A DNA stretch of 64,000 nt, taken from assembly GCF_025421715.1 (NCBI RefSeq), contig NZ_JAOEFC010000001.1, positions 248,001 to 312,000 on the forward strand, written 5' to 3'. Shown here piece by piece: positions 24,797 to 35,910 of this stretch. The notes under the pieces were generated by a model. That model ran no database searches. It was not told the origin of the DNA and saw only the letters and a program-made list of their open reading frames with translations. The stretch comes from Microbacterium festucae. GTDB lineage: Bacteria > Actinomycetota > Actinomycetes > Actinomycetales > Microbacteriaceae. Each line of letters opens with the position of its first letter. Within the stretch, counting starts at the first letter, position 1. Both the position numbers and the translations under genes were made by a program.

Positions 24797-26404
24797 TCAG
24801 TGGAAGAAGTGGCGCTCGCCGGTGAAGAACATCGTCACGCCGGCCGCGCGGGCCGCGTCGATGACCTCCTGGTCGCGCACCGATCCGCCGGGCTGGATGA
24901 TCGTGCGGATGCCGGCGTCGATGAGCACCTGCGGGCCGTCGGCGAACGGGAAGAACGCGTCGGATGCCGCGACCGACCCGGCGGCGCGGTCTCCCGCGCG
25001 CTCGACGGCCAGACGGCACGAATCCACCCGGTTGACCTGTCCCATGCCGATGCCGACGGTGGCCGAGGCCTGGGCGAGCACGATGGCGTTGCTCTTCACG
25101 GCGCGGCACGCCTTCCACGCGAAGGCGAGGTTCGACTTGGCGCTGTCGTCGGGCATCTCGCCGGTGACCAGCTCCCAGCCGTCGACGAGCGACTCGATCT
25201 CGGCGGGGAAGCGATCGGCATCCTGCAGCAGCAGCCCACCCGAGACCAGGCGCACGTCCATCGGCTCCTGGCGCCAGTCTGCGGGAAGCTGCAGCACGCG
25301 CAGGTTCTTCTTGAGCTTGAAGACCTCCAGCGCCTCGGGGGCGAAGTCGGGGGCCACGATGACTTCGGTGAAGATGTCGCGCAGGTTCTCGGCCATCTTC
25401 AACGTCACGGTGCGGTTGGCCGCGATCACGCCGCCGAACGCCGACACCGGGTCGCACTCGTGGGCGCGCAGGTGCGCCGAGGCGATGGGGTCGAGGGCCT
25501 GCGGGGCGCCGATGGCGATGCCGCAGGGGTTGGCGTGCTTGATGATGGCCACGGCCGGCTTGACCATGTCGAACGCGGCGCGCAGGGCGGCATCGGCGTC
25601 GACGTAGTTGTTGTACGACATCTCCTTGCCCTGCAGCTGGGTGGCCTGGGCGATGCCGTGCCCGCCGGTGCGCGAGTAGATGGCGGCGCGCTGGTGCGAG
25701 TTCTCGCCGTAGCGGAGGGTCTCGAGGCGCTCGGCGCGGATGGTGAGGTGCTGGGGAAGCTCGCCCTCGTCGGCGAGGGTCTCGTCGGCGAACCACGTCG
25801 ACACGGCGCGGTCGTAGGCGGCGGTGTGCGAGAAGGCCCGCGCGGCGAGCTCCTTGCGCTGGGTCAGGCTGGTGCCGCCCTGCCCGATGGCGTCGATGAT
25901 GGCGGGGTAGGACTCGGGCGAGACGACGATGGCGACGTTGGCGAAGTTCTTAGCCGAGGCGCGCACCATGGCCGGGCCGCCGATGTCGATCTGCTCGACC
26001 ACGGCGTCGCCGGTGGCGCCGGAGGCCACCGTCTCGACGAACGGGTAGAGGTTCACCACGACGAGCTCGAACGGGAGGATGCCGAGGTCGGCCAGCTGCG
26101 TCTCGTGGTCTTCGAGGCGCAGGTCTGCCAGCAGGCCGGCGTGCACGCTCGGGTGCAGGGTCTTCACGCGGCCGCCCAGCGACTCGGGGAACCCGGTGAT
26201 CTCGGCGACGTCGGTGACCTCGAGGCCGGCGTCGCGCAGCAGCGACGCCGATCCCCCGGTGGAGACGAGCTCGACGCCCGAGGCGGCCAGCGCCTGGGCC
26301 AGCGGCAGCAGACCGGTCTTGTCGCTCACCGAGATGAGCGCCCGGCGGATCGCGACGACGTCGCGCGGGCGGTAGAGGGACGGGTCGATGGTGGGACCGG
26401 CCAT
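24797..26404 (-). CDS. purH: Bifunctional AICAR transformylase / IMP cyclohydrolase
   Basis: This 535-residue enzyme catalyses the last two steps of IMP synthesis. The N-terminal IMP cyclohydrolase domain has [11 protein letters not shown], the STGGSA loop and GGRVKTLHP. The C-terminal transformylase domain has the catalytic KHANPCG motif. Length and domain order are standard. ATG 26404 is followed by a typical variable N-terminus. It lies 48 bp after purN on the same strand, so the pair form a purine unit. Confidence 0.96.
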   Translation of the reverse strand: MAGPTIDPSLYRPRDVVAIRRALISVSDKTGLLPLAQALAASGVELVSTGGSASLLRDAGLEVTDVAEITGFPESLGGRVKTLHPSVHAGLLADLRLEDHETQLADLGILPFELVVVNLYPFVETVASGATGDAVVEQIDIGGPAMVRASAKNFANVAIVVSPESYPAIIDAIGQGGTSLTQRKELAARAFSHTAAYDRAVSTWFADETLADEGELPQHLTIRAERLETLRYGENSHQRAAIYSRTGGHGIAQATQLQGKEMSYNNYVDADAALRAAFDMVKPAVAIIKHANPCGIAIGAPQALDPIASAHLRAHECDPVSAFGGVIAANRTVTLKMAENLRDIFTEVIVAPDFAPEALEVFKLKKNLRVLQLPADWRQEPMDVRLVSGGLLLQDADRFPAEIESLVDGWELVTGEMPDDSAKSNLAFAWKACRAVKSNAIVLAQASATVGIGMGQVNRVDSCRLAVERAGDRAAGSVAASDAFFPFADGPQVLIDAGIRTIIQPGGSVRDQEVIDAARAAGVTMFFTGERHFFH

Positions 26405-26452
26405 GGCGGAGGGCTCCTCGGGGTCGGAGATCGGACGTCGGTGGGGAAAGGG

Positions 26453-27058
26453 TCAGACGGTCGGCGCGGGAGCGTCGAAGCGGGAGAGGTCGAGCTCGCC
26501 GGTGGCGATGCCGCGCACCACGTCGATGAGCAGGCGCCGCTCGACGGGCTTGATGCGCTCGTGCAGGGTGTGCTCGGTGTCGCCGGGCAGCACCGGGATG
26601 CGCTCCTGGGCGAGGATCGGGCCGGTGTCGACGCCGCCGTCGACGACGATGACGCTCGCGCCGGTCTGCGTCGCGCCGGCGGCCAGCGCGTCGCGCACCC
26701 CGTGGGCCCCGGGGAACTCGGGCAGGTAGGCGGGGTGCGTGTTGATCAGCCGGGGCGCCCACGCCGCGACGACCGCGGCCGGCAGCAGGCGCATGAGCCC
26801 GCTGAGCACGACGAGGTCGGGGTTCCACACCTCGAGCTGGCTCTGCAGCTCGGCGCCCCACTGCTCGCGGGTCTCGAACTCGCGGAAGGGCACCATGAAG
26901 GTCGGGATGCCGAACTGCTCGGCGTGCGCGAAGCCGTCGGCCTGCCGGTCGGCGCCGACGACGACCACCCGCGCCGGGAAGTCGGCGGATGCCGTGGCTT
27001 CCAGCAGCGCGCGGAGGTTGGAGCCGGTGCCCGAGATGAGGACGGCGACCGTGAGCAT
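26453..27058 (-). CDS. purN: Phosphoribosylglycinamide formyltransferase
   Basis: This 201-residue enzyme formylates GAR using 10-formyl-THF. The N-terminal phosphate loop GTGSNLRAL and the catalytic set Asn/His in [16 protein letters not shown] and Asp in [11 protein letters not shown] are all present. The ATG lies 6 bases after TAGACT, so the message is likely leaderless. purH follows after 48 bp. Confidence 0.95.
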   Translation of the reverse strand: MLTVAVLISGTGSNLRALLEATASADFPARVVVVGADRQADGFAHAEQFGIPTFMVPFREFETREQWGAELQSQLEVWNPDLVVLSGLMRLLPAAVVAAWAPRLINTHPAYLPEFPGAHGVRDALAAGATQTGASVIVVDGGVDTGPILAQERIPVLPGDTEHTLHERIKPVERRLLIDVVRGIATGELDLSRFDAPAPTV

Positions 27059-27064
27059 CCCGTC

Positions 27065-27070
27065 AGTCTA
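27065..27070 (-). promoter_or_regulatory. -10 hexamer TAGACT, leaderless purN
   Basis: On the minus strand TAGACT is 6 bases before the purN ATG and no Shine-Dalgarno sequence is present. Confidence 0.6.
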
Positions 27071-27089
27071 GCGAGGCGCCGCGGCGCCG

Positions 27090-28604
27090 TCAGAGCGCCG
27101 GCGGCGGGGTGCGGGGGCCCTCGTCGTCGCCGTCGTCGGGGGCGTCCGCGCCCCGGCCCGGGGTGCGGCGGTCGTCGGCGAAGAAGGCCAGCGGCTCGAT
27201 CGGCTCGGTGACCCCGTCGGGGTCGGCCGTCGCGGCGCCGCGGGCCACCGGGCCGTCCGCCCACTCGCCGGCGGAGGCGCCCGCGTCAGCGTGGCCCTCG
27301 GCGTGGTCGACGAGCACCGGCGCCGTGCGGCGCTCGGCGCGGTGGTCGTCGGCGCGGTGGTCGAGGCGATGCTCGTCGAGCCAGACCTCGTGCGGGTCGG
27401 TCTCACCCGAGCGGCGGCGGGGGCCGAACAGCATGATGGCGGCGCCGACGGCGATCTCGGCTCCCACGGCGAGGGCCAGGGGCCCGGCCTGCGGTCCCAC
27501 GACCGCCAGCCGGCCGGGGCCGATCGAACCGGAGGCGACGACGGCGAGCACGGCGGCGGCGAGGCCGGAGCCGACGGCGAGGGCGGCGAGGATCGCGAGG
27601 CGGGCGGGCACGGCATCGGCACCGTCGCGCACGAGGCGGGCACGGGCGATCCAGCCGGCGAGCGCACCGATGCCCACCACGGCGACGGCGAGCAGCAGCA
27701 GCCAGTGCGAGGGCGCTTCGGGGACGATGCCCAGCACCGGGATGGCCGGGAGCACACCGAGGTCGGTGCCGGCGGCCGACACCGTGGCGCCCTCGCCGAG
27801 CAGGAACCCGGGGCCGGCGGCGTAGGCGAGCCCCCACACCACGAGGGTGGGCAGGTAGGCGATCTGGGCGAGGGCGACGGTGATCGCACCGACGACGTCG
27901 ACGTGCGCCGCCTCGAACAGTGCCACCACGTCGCCGCCGCCGACGGCGAGGGCCACGGCCAGCACGGCCGCGCCCAGACCGATCGCACCGACCACCGCGG
28001 CGGCCAGGCCCCGGGCGGCGGCGTCGACCGTGCCCCGCCACACCTCGGTGCGGTCGGCGCGGTCGTGCAGGTCGTCGACGAGACCGTCGTCGCCCTCGCG
28101 CCAGGCGGTCGCGAAAGCGCCCACGGCGGCCGGCACCAGGTAGACGAGGGTGGGCACGGCGATGGCCTGCCACATCTCGACGCTCGCCACCGGCGCGTGC
28201 GACGACACCGCGCACAGCGCCGCCAGCGCGCCGAAGGCGACGGTGCCCGACAGCACGCCGATCAGGCCCGCGCCGGAGTGCGCCGCCCGCGCGCCCGAGC
28301 GGGCGGCGAACAGCGCGGTGAACGTGGCGAAGGCGAGCGGGGCCAGCGAGACCGTGAACGCGGCGGCGGCCTCGGGGATGCCGGTGGCGGTGAGGTATTC
28401 GGCCGGCAGGGTCACCTGCACGGGCACGAGGTTGCCGGCCTGCCAGATGCGGGCCGCGGCCGGCCACAGCAGCCCCCAGTCGGCGGCACCGCCGAAGCCG
28501 AACACCCACAGCAGGGTGAGCGGAGCCAGCGCGGCGGCCACCCCGACGACGGCCGCGATGGCGGCGTCGAAGGCGGCGAGGATGATGACGAGGAGGCGGT
28601 TCAT
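27090..28604 (-). CDS. DUF6350 family multi-pass membrane protein
   Basis: This 504-residue protein has about ten hydrophobic segments in its first ~400 residues and an acidic, disordered C-terminal tail of ~100 residues. It matches the DUF6350 family usually found next to purN in actinobacteria; the name cell division protein PerM is sometimes attached to it, but function here is unknown. The neighbouring purN begins 31 bases downstream with its own leaderless promoter. The divergent purine permease begins 35 bases away. Confidence 0.75.
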   Translation of the reverse strand: MNRLLVIILAAFDAAIAAVVGVAAALAPLTLLWVFGFGGAADWGLLWPAAARIWQAGNLVPVQVTLPAEYLTATGIPEAAAAFTVSLAPLAFATFTALFAARSGARAAHSGAGLIGVLSGTVAFGALAALCAVSSHAPVASVEMWQAIAVPTLVYLVPAAVGAFATAWREGDDGLVDDLHDRADRTEVWRGTVDAAARGLAAAVVGAIGLGAAVLAVALAVGGGDVVALFEAAHVDVVGAITVALAQIAYLPTLVVWGLAYAAGPGFLLGEGATVSAAGTDLGVLPAIPVLGIVPEAPSHWLLLLAVAVVGIGALAGWIARARLVRDGADAVPARLAILAALAVGSGLAAAVLAVVASGSIGPGRLAVVGPQAGPLALAVGAEIAVGAAIMLFGPRRRSGETDPHEVWLDEHRLDHRADDHRAERRTAPVLVDHAEGHADAGASAGEWADGPVARGAATADPDGVTEPIEPLAFFADDRRTPGRGADAPDDGDDEGPRTPPPAL

Positions 28605-28626
28605 GCGCCTTCGACCCTATCCGCGC

Positions 28627-28632
28627 TAGCGT
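28627..28632 (+). promoter_or_regulatory. -10 hexamer TAGCGT, leaderless permease
   Basis: TAGCGT ends 7 bases before the ATG at 28640 in the short divergent gap. Confidence 0.5.
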
Positions 28633-28639
28633 CGAGGGA

Positions 28640-30052
28640 ATGAACACCCCGCCCTCTTCGACGGTCGCCGCCGGCGGCCGCCTCGACCGCTTCTTCGAGA
28701 TCAGCCGCCGAGGCTCCACCCTCGGCACCGAGATCCGCGGAGGCCTGGTCACCTTCGTGACGATGGCCTACATCGTCATCCTCAACCCGCTGATCCTGTC
28801 CACCCCCGACGTCGACGGATCGGTGCTCGACGGCAACGCCGTCGCCGCCGCCACGGCGCTCACCGCCGGTGTGATGACGGTGCTGTTCGGCCTGGTCACC
28901 CGCCTGCCGTTCGCCTTCGCCGCCGGCCTCGGCATCAACGCGTTCCTGGCCTTCTCGGTCGTGGGCTCGGTCACCTGGCCCGAGGCGATGGCCCTCGTGG
29001 TCATCAACGGCCTCATCATCGTGCTGCTGGCGGCCACCGGCCTGCGGAAGCTGATCTTCGACGCCGTGCCGGTGCAGCTGAAGCTCGCCATCACGGTCGG
29101 CATCGGCCTGTTCATCGCGTTCATCGGCTTCGTCAACGCCGGGTTCGTCACCGCCACCGGCAACCCCTCCCCGCCGGTCGACCTCGGCATCGGCGGTTCG
29201 GTCGCGACGCTGCCGACCCTGCTGTTCGTGCTCACCCTGCTCATCGGCGGCGTGCTCATCTCGCTGCGCGTGAAGGGCGCCATCCTCATCGCCCTGGTCA
29301 GCGGCACGCTGCTGGCCGCGCTCGTCAACGCGATCTGGCCGTTCGGCCTCGACTTCGGGTTCTCGGGCGGCATCGTCGCCCTCCCCGACCTCAGCCTCAT
29401 CGGCGCCGTCGACTTCGGCTTCGACCTGCAGCGGGTGAGCGTGGTGGCCCTGGTCATGTTCGTGTTCACGCTGCTGTTCTCGAACTTCTTCGACGCCATG
29501 GGCACGATGACGGGCCTGGCCAAAGAGGCCGACCTCGCCGACGCCAACGGCGACTTCCCCCGCATCAAGTCGGCGCTGATCGTCGAGGGCGTGGGCGCCG
29601 TCGTCGGCGGTGCCACCTCGTCGTCGTCGGCGACCGTGTTCGTCGAGTCGGGCTCCGGCATCGGCGAGGGCGCGCGCACCGGACTCGCCTCGGTGGTCAC
29701 CGGTGGCCTGTTCCTGCTGGCGATGTTCTTCACGCCGCTGACCTCGCTGGTGCCCGGCGGCGTCGCCGCGGCGGCGCTGGTGCTGGTGGGCGCGATGATG
29801 CTGACGCAGATCAAGAACATCGACTTCACCGACTTCCGGGTGCTGCTGCCGGTGTTCCTGACGGCCACGGTCATGCCGATGACCTACTCGATCGCCAACG
29901 GCATCGGCGCCGGATTCGTCAGCTGGATCGTGCTGCACGCGTTCTCCGGCAAGGCCAAGACCATCCACCCGCTGCTGTGGGCGGTCGGCATCGGCTTCGT
30001 CATCTTCTTCGCCCGCGGCCCGATCGAGGCGCTCTTCGGCGTGGCCACCTGA
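28640..30052 (+). CDS. NCS2 family permease, AzgA-like (guanine/hypoxanthine/adenine)
   Basis: This 470-residue protein has 12-14 membrane segments and the AzgA-subfamily opening FFEISRRGSTLGTEIRGGLVTFVTMAYI, then GLGINAFLAFSVV and the later FFDAMGTMTGLAKEADLAD segment of nucleobase:cation symporter 2 proteins. It probably imports purine bases by proton symport. It is the only plus-strand gene between sucCD and purNH, and a perfect palindromic terminator follows 18 bases after the stop. Confidence 0.9.
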   Translation: MNTPPSSTVAAGGRLDRFFEISRRGSTLGTEIRGGLVTFVTMAYIVILNPLILSTPDVDGSVLDGNAVAAATALTAGVMTVLFGLVTRLPFAFAAGLGINAFLAFSVVGSVTWPEAMALVVINGLIIVLLAATGLRKLIFDAVPVQLKLAITVGIGLFIAFIGFVNAGFVTATGNPSPPVDLGIGGSVATLPTLLFVLTLLIGGVLISLRVKGAILIALVSGTLLAALVNAIWPFGLDFGFSGGIVALPDLSLIGAVDFGFDLQRVSVVALVMFVFTLLFSNFFDAMGTMTGLAKEADLADANGDFPRIKSALIVEGVGAVVGGATSSSSATVFVESGSGIGEGARTGLASVVTGGLFLLAMFFTPLTSLVPGGVAAAALVLVGAMMLTQIKNIDFTDFRVLLPVFLTATVMPMTYSIANGIGAGFVSWIVLHAFSGKAKTIHPLLWAVGIGFVIFFARGPIEALFGVAT

Positions 30053-30070
30053 CACTCCGCACGCACGCGA

Positions 30071-30102
30071 AAGGGGCCGGATGCCATGGCATCCGGCCCC
30101 TT
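30071..30102. terminator. 32-bp perfect palindrome between permease and sucD
   Basis: The halves AAGGGGCCGGATGCCA and TGGCATCCGGCCCCTT are exact complements with no loop. It serves the convergent permease (plus) and sucD (minus) genes, 18 and 25 bases from their stops. Confidence 0.85.
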
Positions 30103-30127
30103 CACCGTCGGTGCGGTGCGGTGTCGC

Positions 30128-31030
<903 letters not shown>

Positions 31031-31062
31031 TGTTCTGTTCCTCGAATTCGGGAGGCCGGGGG

Positions 31063-32256
<1,194 letters not shown>

Positions 32257-32287
32257 CTATCGTGCCGAAAGTGTGATTCGACGGCCG

Positions 32288-32307
32288 AAGAAATCTCGAT
32301 GTCGAGA
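32288..32307 (-). terminator. Small hairpin with TTTCTT tail before sucC
   Basis: On the minus strand TCTCGA-CA-TCGAGA (32307-32294) is followed by TTTCTTC. It lies 20 bases after the stop of the FAD/Rieske gene and before sucC, so it probably ends that transcript. Confidence 0.45.
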
Positions 32308-32326
32308 GATCGACCGAGACCCCAGC

Positions 32327-33937
32327 CTAATACGCGCCTGTGAACACCTCCGACCCGCCCTCGGGCTCCGCCGGGTCTGCGGGCGCCTCGCCGGGGGTAC
32401 GGGGCAGCCGCTCCAGGTCGCGCACGGCCGGACCCTCGATGCGCGCGCCGTCGGCGGTGAACCGAGAGGCGTGCAGCGGGCAGTCCCACGTGCAGTCGGC
32501 GTCGTTCCACCGCAGCACGCCGCCCAGGTGCGGGCACACCGCGCGCACGGCGCGGGTGCGGCCGTCGACCGTCGAGACCCCCACCGGCACCAGTCCGCGG
32601 TGGGCGACCACACCCTCCCCCTCGGCCGGTCGCGCCACCGGCACCGCCTGCCGCTGCGATCCCGCCCAGCCGGATGCCGCCTCCCACCCCACCGAGATGT
32701 TCTCGGCGCCGCCGCGGCCGATGTCGGCGGGCACGGTCAGGCGGCGCGAGATCGTCTGCATCCACTCCGGTCTGTCGCGGAAGGGCACGCCGGTGATCTC
32801 GGCGGTGAGGCGCTGCGCGGCGGCGGGCGCCAGCGCCAGCCCCCACTTGCCGTAGCCCGTCGCGAAGCGCACCGCCCCGCCGGTGCGGGGCATGACGCCG
32901 ATGAAGGGGATGAGGTCGTGCGACTCGTAATCCTGCGCTGACCACCAGGTCACCGGCTGCGCCTGGGGCAGGTGGGTGCGGGTCCAGGCGATGAGGTCGT
33001 CGACGGCGGCGCGCTCCGAGTAGGCACGGCCCACCGGGTGGCCGTTGCCGCCGACCACCAGCTGCGCGCGGTGGGCGGGGCCGTCGGCGGCGGTGACCGA
33101 GCGGATCGAGCGGGTGGGGCCGTCGACCGACAGCATCAGCCCCGCGGGCAGGTCGCCCTCGACGGCGAACGCCACGCAGTAGCTGCGCAGCCCGCGCGTC
33201 TTGGCGAAGTAGAGGCCGCGGTCCAGCAGCGGCGTGCCGGTGGCCAGCACGATCAGGTCGGCCTCCAGCGGGCCGGCGTCGGTGAGCAGGGTGGTGCGCG
33301 GGAGCGTGCGCACCCCGGTGGCCCGGATGCCGGTGTGGAGGGTGCCGCCCTCGGCCTGCAGCCGCGCGGCGAGGGCGGCGAGCGTCGCGACCGGGTCGAG
33401 GGCGAGCTGTCCGTCCAGGGCCAGCCCGTCGACGATCGGGAAGGGGTGGTCGCCGGCCGGCACGAGCCGGTGCACGGGCAGCCCGGCCTCGACGGCGGCG
33501 CGCTCCTCGGCATCCAGGTGGGCGATGCCCTCGGCGGTCTGCGCATACGAGATCGCGGTGCGCGCGGTGTGCGGCACCCCCTCGGCCGTGACGAACGCGC
33601 GCAGCCACGACGCTCCGTCGGCGTTCGCCTCGACGTAGGCGCGCACGAGCGCGGCGGGGTGGTGGCGTCGCAGCGTCGAGAGCACCCGGCCCTGCAGCAG
33701 CGACACCTTGCCGGTGTTGCCGCCGCTGGCCAGCGCCCCCACACCGCCGGCGTCGATGACGGCCACCCGGCGACCGGCGCGGGTGAGCAGCAGCGCCGTG
33801 GTGAGCCCGGTGATCCCCGCACCGACCACCACGACGTCGGGACGCCCGGCGGGGAGGGCGGGGGCGGTCGGGGTGGTGCCGGTGTCAGTGCCGGTGTCCA
33901 TGCCGGTGCCGGTGTCCATCTTCCAGAGGGGCTGCAT
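32327..33937 (-). CDS. FAD-dependent oxidoreductase with C-terminal Rieske domain
   Basis: This 536-residue protein starts with a short repetitive MDTGTG segment. A DAO-type FAD domain follows (VVVVGAGITGLTTALLL dinucleotide fold, then VLATGTPLLDRG). The C-terminal Rieske [2Fe-2S] domain has CPHLGG and CPLHASRF ligand motifs. The architecture is that of the bacterial YhfW/PuuB-like family. The physiological amine or amino acid substrate is unknown. A TetR gene is divergently transcribed 82 bp away and is the likely regulator. The start ATG 33937 is the first available and lacks a clear ribosome binding site. Confidence 0.85.
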   Translation of the reverse strand: MQPLWKMDTGTGMDTGTDTGTTPTAPALPAGRPDVVVVGAGITGLTTALLLTRAGRRVAVIDAGGVGALASGGNTGKVSLLQGRVLSTLRRHHPAALVRAYVEANADGASWLRAFVTAEGVPHTARTAISYAQTAEGIAHLDAEERAAVEAGLPVHRLVPAGDHPFPIVDGLALDGQLALDPVATLAALAARLQAEGGTLHTGIRATGVRTLPRTTLLTDAGPLEADLIVLATGTPLLDRGLYFAKTRGLRSYCVAFAVEGDLPAGLMLSVDGPTRSIRSVTAADGPAHRAQLVVGGNGHPVGRAYSERAAVDDLIAWTRTHLPQAQPVTWWSAQDYESHDLIPFIGVMPRTGGAVRFATGYGKWGLALAPAAAQRLTAEITGVPFRDRPEWMQTISRRLTVPADIGRGGAENISVGWEAASGWAGSQRQAVPVARPAEGEGVVAHRGLVPVGVSTVDGRTRAVRAVCPHLGGVLRWNDADCTWDCPLHASRFTADGARIEGPAVRDLERLPRTPGEAPADPAEPEGGSEVFTGAY

Positions 33938-34006
33938 GCTGTCAGCCAAGCCCGCCCCCGCGGCGGTGGCAACCCGGTTGACACGTGCGGACGGGGACCC
34001 ACTGGG

Positions 34007-34012
34007 TAGGCT
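34007..34012 (+). promoter_or_regulatory. -10 hexamer TAGGCT, leaderless TetR
   Basis: TAGGCT ends 7 bases before the ATG at 34020. A TTGACA at 33978 is 23 bp upstream, too far to be its -35. Confidence 0.55.
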
Positions 34013-34019
34013 CGGGGTC

Positions 34020-34688
34020 ATGAGTGACGCCGCTCCCCCGCCCACCCGAGGCGCCGTCGTGGCCGCCGCCCTCGACCTGTTCGCGACGCAGGGGTTCGAG
34101 GCGACCTCGGTGGAGCAGATCGCCCAGGCCGCCGGCGTCTCGCGGTCCACCTTCTTCCGCCAGTTCGGCGGCAAGGACGACGTCGTCTTCACCGACCACG
34201 ACGAACTCCTCGCCCAGCTGCGCACGCAGCTGGCGGGCCCCCACGACAACCCGTGGGCCGCGGTGTGCGCGGCATCCGTCGACGTGTTCCGCCACTTCGC
34301 CGCCGATCCCGAGATGGCCCGCCGCCGCTACCGCGTCGTGCGCCAGGTGCCGGCGCTGCGCGAACGCGAGATCGTGACGGTGTTCCAGTACGAGCGGCTG
34401 TTCGACGAGTACCTGCGCGGTGCGCTGCCGGGCCTGGACCCGGTGGATGCCGTGGCGTTCGCCGCCGCCGTGACCGCCGTGCACAACCACGTGCTGCGGC
34501 GACTGCTGCGCGGCACGACCGACGTGCCGGCATCCGTGCTGTCCGAGGCCTACGACGGCCTCATGCACCGCTTCGGCGTGCACCCCGATGGCGAGACGCC
34601 GGCCACCGACGACCTGATCATCGCCGCCTTCCCGCGGCGGATGCCGGCCGCCGAGATCGCCCGGCGACTGCGCGCCGACCTGACCTGA
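34020..34688 (+). CDS. TetR family transcriptional regulator
   Basis: This 222-residue protein has an N-terminal TetR helix-turn-helix (ALDLFATQGFEATSVEQIAQAAGVSRSTFFRQFGGKDDVVF). The C-terminal ligand domain resembles the short MftR-type regulators, though I cannot place it firmly. It is divergent from the FAD/Rieske oxidoreductase, the usual arrangement for a local repressor. Its 3' end is 18 bases from the convergent aminotransferase gene. Confidence 0.88.
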   Translation: MSDAAPPPTRGAVVAAALDLFATQGFEATSVEQIAQAAGVSRSTFFRQFGGKDDVVFTDHDELLAQLRTQLAGPHDNPWAAVCAASVDVFRHFAADPEMARRRYRVVRQVPALREREIVTVFQYERLFDEYLRGALPGLDPVDAVAFAAAVTAVHNHVLRRLLRGTTDVPASVLSEAYDGLMHRFGVHPDGETPATDDLIIAAFPRRMPAAEIARRLRADLT

Positions 34689-34706
34689 CCGCCGCCCGGG
34701 CGGGGA

Positions 34707-35870
34707 TCACACCCCCGGCGCGGGGGCCGGCAGGCGCGACAGGCCGTGCAGCAGATCGGCGCGCGCGGCGGCCACGCACACGCGGATCCACCCCTCGCCG
34801 CTGACGCCGAACGCCGACCCCGGCGCCACCGCCACCCGCTCGGCGCGCAGGAACCGCTCCGTCCACGCGGCGACGTCGCCGCCGGTGGCGTGCGCCATGT
34901 CGATCCACAGATACAGCGCGCCGTGGGGCCGCAGGTAGCGGATGCCGCGCTCGTCGAGCAGCGCCGTGGCGGCGTCGAGGTTCTCGCGGTAGTGCTCGCG
35001 CGCGGCGGCCACGTGCTGCTGGTCGCCGGTGAGCGCGGCGACGCCGGCGTGCTGCGCGGGGGCGTTCAGGCACGACACCATCGCCTCCTGCGCCGACCGC
35101 AGGTGCGGCGCCCACGCCTCGGGCGCGACGAGGAAGCCGACGCGGATGCCGGTCATGGCATACGTCTTCGACAGCGAGAAGGCGCCGATCACCCGACGAC
35201 CGCCGGTGGCGACGGTGTCGAGGGCGGTGAGGCTCGTGTGGGGGCGGTCGAAGGTGAGCTGCGAATACACCTCGTCGCTGATGATCCACAGGTCGTGCCG
35301 GTCGGCGAAGTCCAGCAGGGCGCGGGCGCCGGCCTCGTCGATCACGGTGCCCAGCGGGTTGGACGGCGAGTTGACGATGATCGCGCGGGTGCGCGCGGTG
35401 ATGAGCCCCTCGAGCACGTCGACCTCGGGCAGGAACCCCGCCGCCAGGCGCAGCGGGTAGGGCACGGGCACGGCCGACAGCATCCGAGGGCTCATCGAGA
35501 AGGTCGTGTAGCCCGGGTCGGGCACGAGCACCTCGTCGCCCGGGTCGAGCACGAACCCCAGCGCCTGGTGCAGCGCCTGGGTGGCCCCGACCGTCGCCCA
35601 CACCCGCTCGGGGTCGAGGGCGACGCCGGTCTCGACCCCGAAGCGGTCGGCGAACGCGCGGCGCAGCGCCGGGATGCCCCCGTTGGGGGTGTAGTCGGTG
35701 AGGTCGGCGTCCCACGCGGCGGTGGCCGCCGCGGCGATGTGCGGCGCGATGGGCATGTCGGGCTCGCCGACGGCCAGGAAGGTGACGTCGTCGAGGGTCA
35801 GCGCCACCTCGAACAGCCGGCGGATGCCGCTGACCGGCACCGTGTGGACATGCGGACTCAGCTCGGGCAC
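34707..35870 (-). CDS. Class I/II PLP-dependent aminotransferase
   Basis: This 387-residue protein has the fold-type I layout: ATVGATQALHQAL near 95-108, substrate/PLP contacts NSPSNPLG and ISDEVYSQL, and the Schiff-base lysine in SLSKTYAMTGIRVGF. It starts at GTG 35870, exactly 6 bases after TAGCCT, so a leaderless message is likely. Substrate amino acid is not evident. Confidence 0.9.
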   Translation of the reverse strand: MPELSPHVHTVPVSGIRRLFEVALTLDDVTFLAVGEPDMPIAPHIAAAATAAWDADLTDYTPNGGIPALRRAFADRFGVETGVALDPERVWATVGATQALHQALGFVLDPGDEVLVPDPGYTTFSMSPRMLSAVPVPYPLRLAAGFLPEVDVLEGLITARTRAIIVNSPSNPLGTVIDEAGARALLDFADRHDLWIISDEVYSQLTFDRPHTSLTALDTVATGGRRVIGAFSLSKTYAMTGIRVGFLVAPEAWAPHLRSAQEAMVSCLNAPAQHAGVAALTGDQQHVAAAREHYRENLDAATALLDERGIRYLRPHGALYLWIDMAHATGGDVAAWTERFLRAERVAVAPGSAFGVSGEGWIRVCVAAARADLLHGLSRLPAPAPGV

Positions 35871-35876
35871 CGCCCC

Positions 35877-35882
35877 AGGCTA
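35877..35882 (-). promoter_or_regulatory. -10 hexamer TAGCCT, leaderless aminotransferase
   Basis: On the minus strand TAGCCT is 6 bases before the GTG start at 35870. Confidence 0.6.
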
Positions 35883-35910
35883 CGCGCTCGTCTCCGTGGC
35901 GCGGGCGGGG

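Noticed and set aside
33978..33983. TTGACA as the -35 of the TetR gene at 34020
   Set aside because: The spacer to TAGGCT would be 23 bp, too long for a standard promoter.
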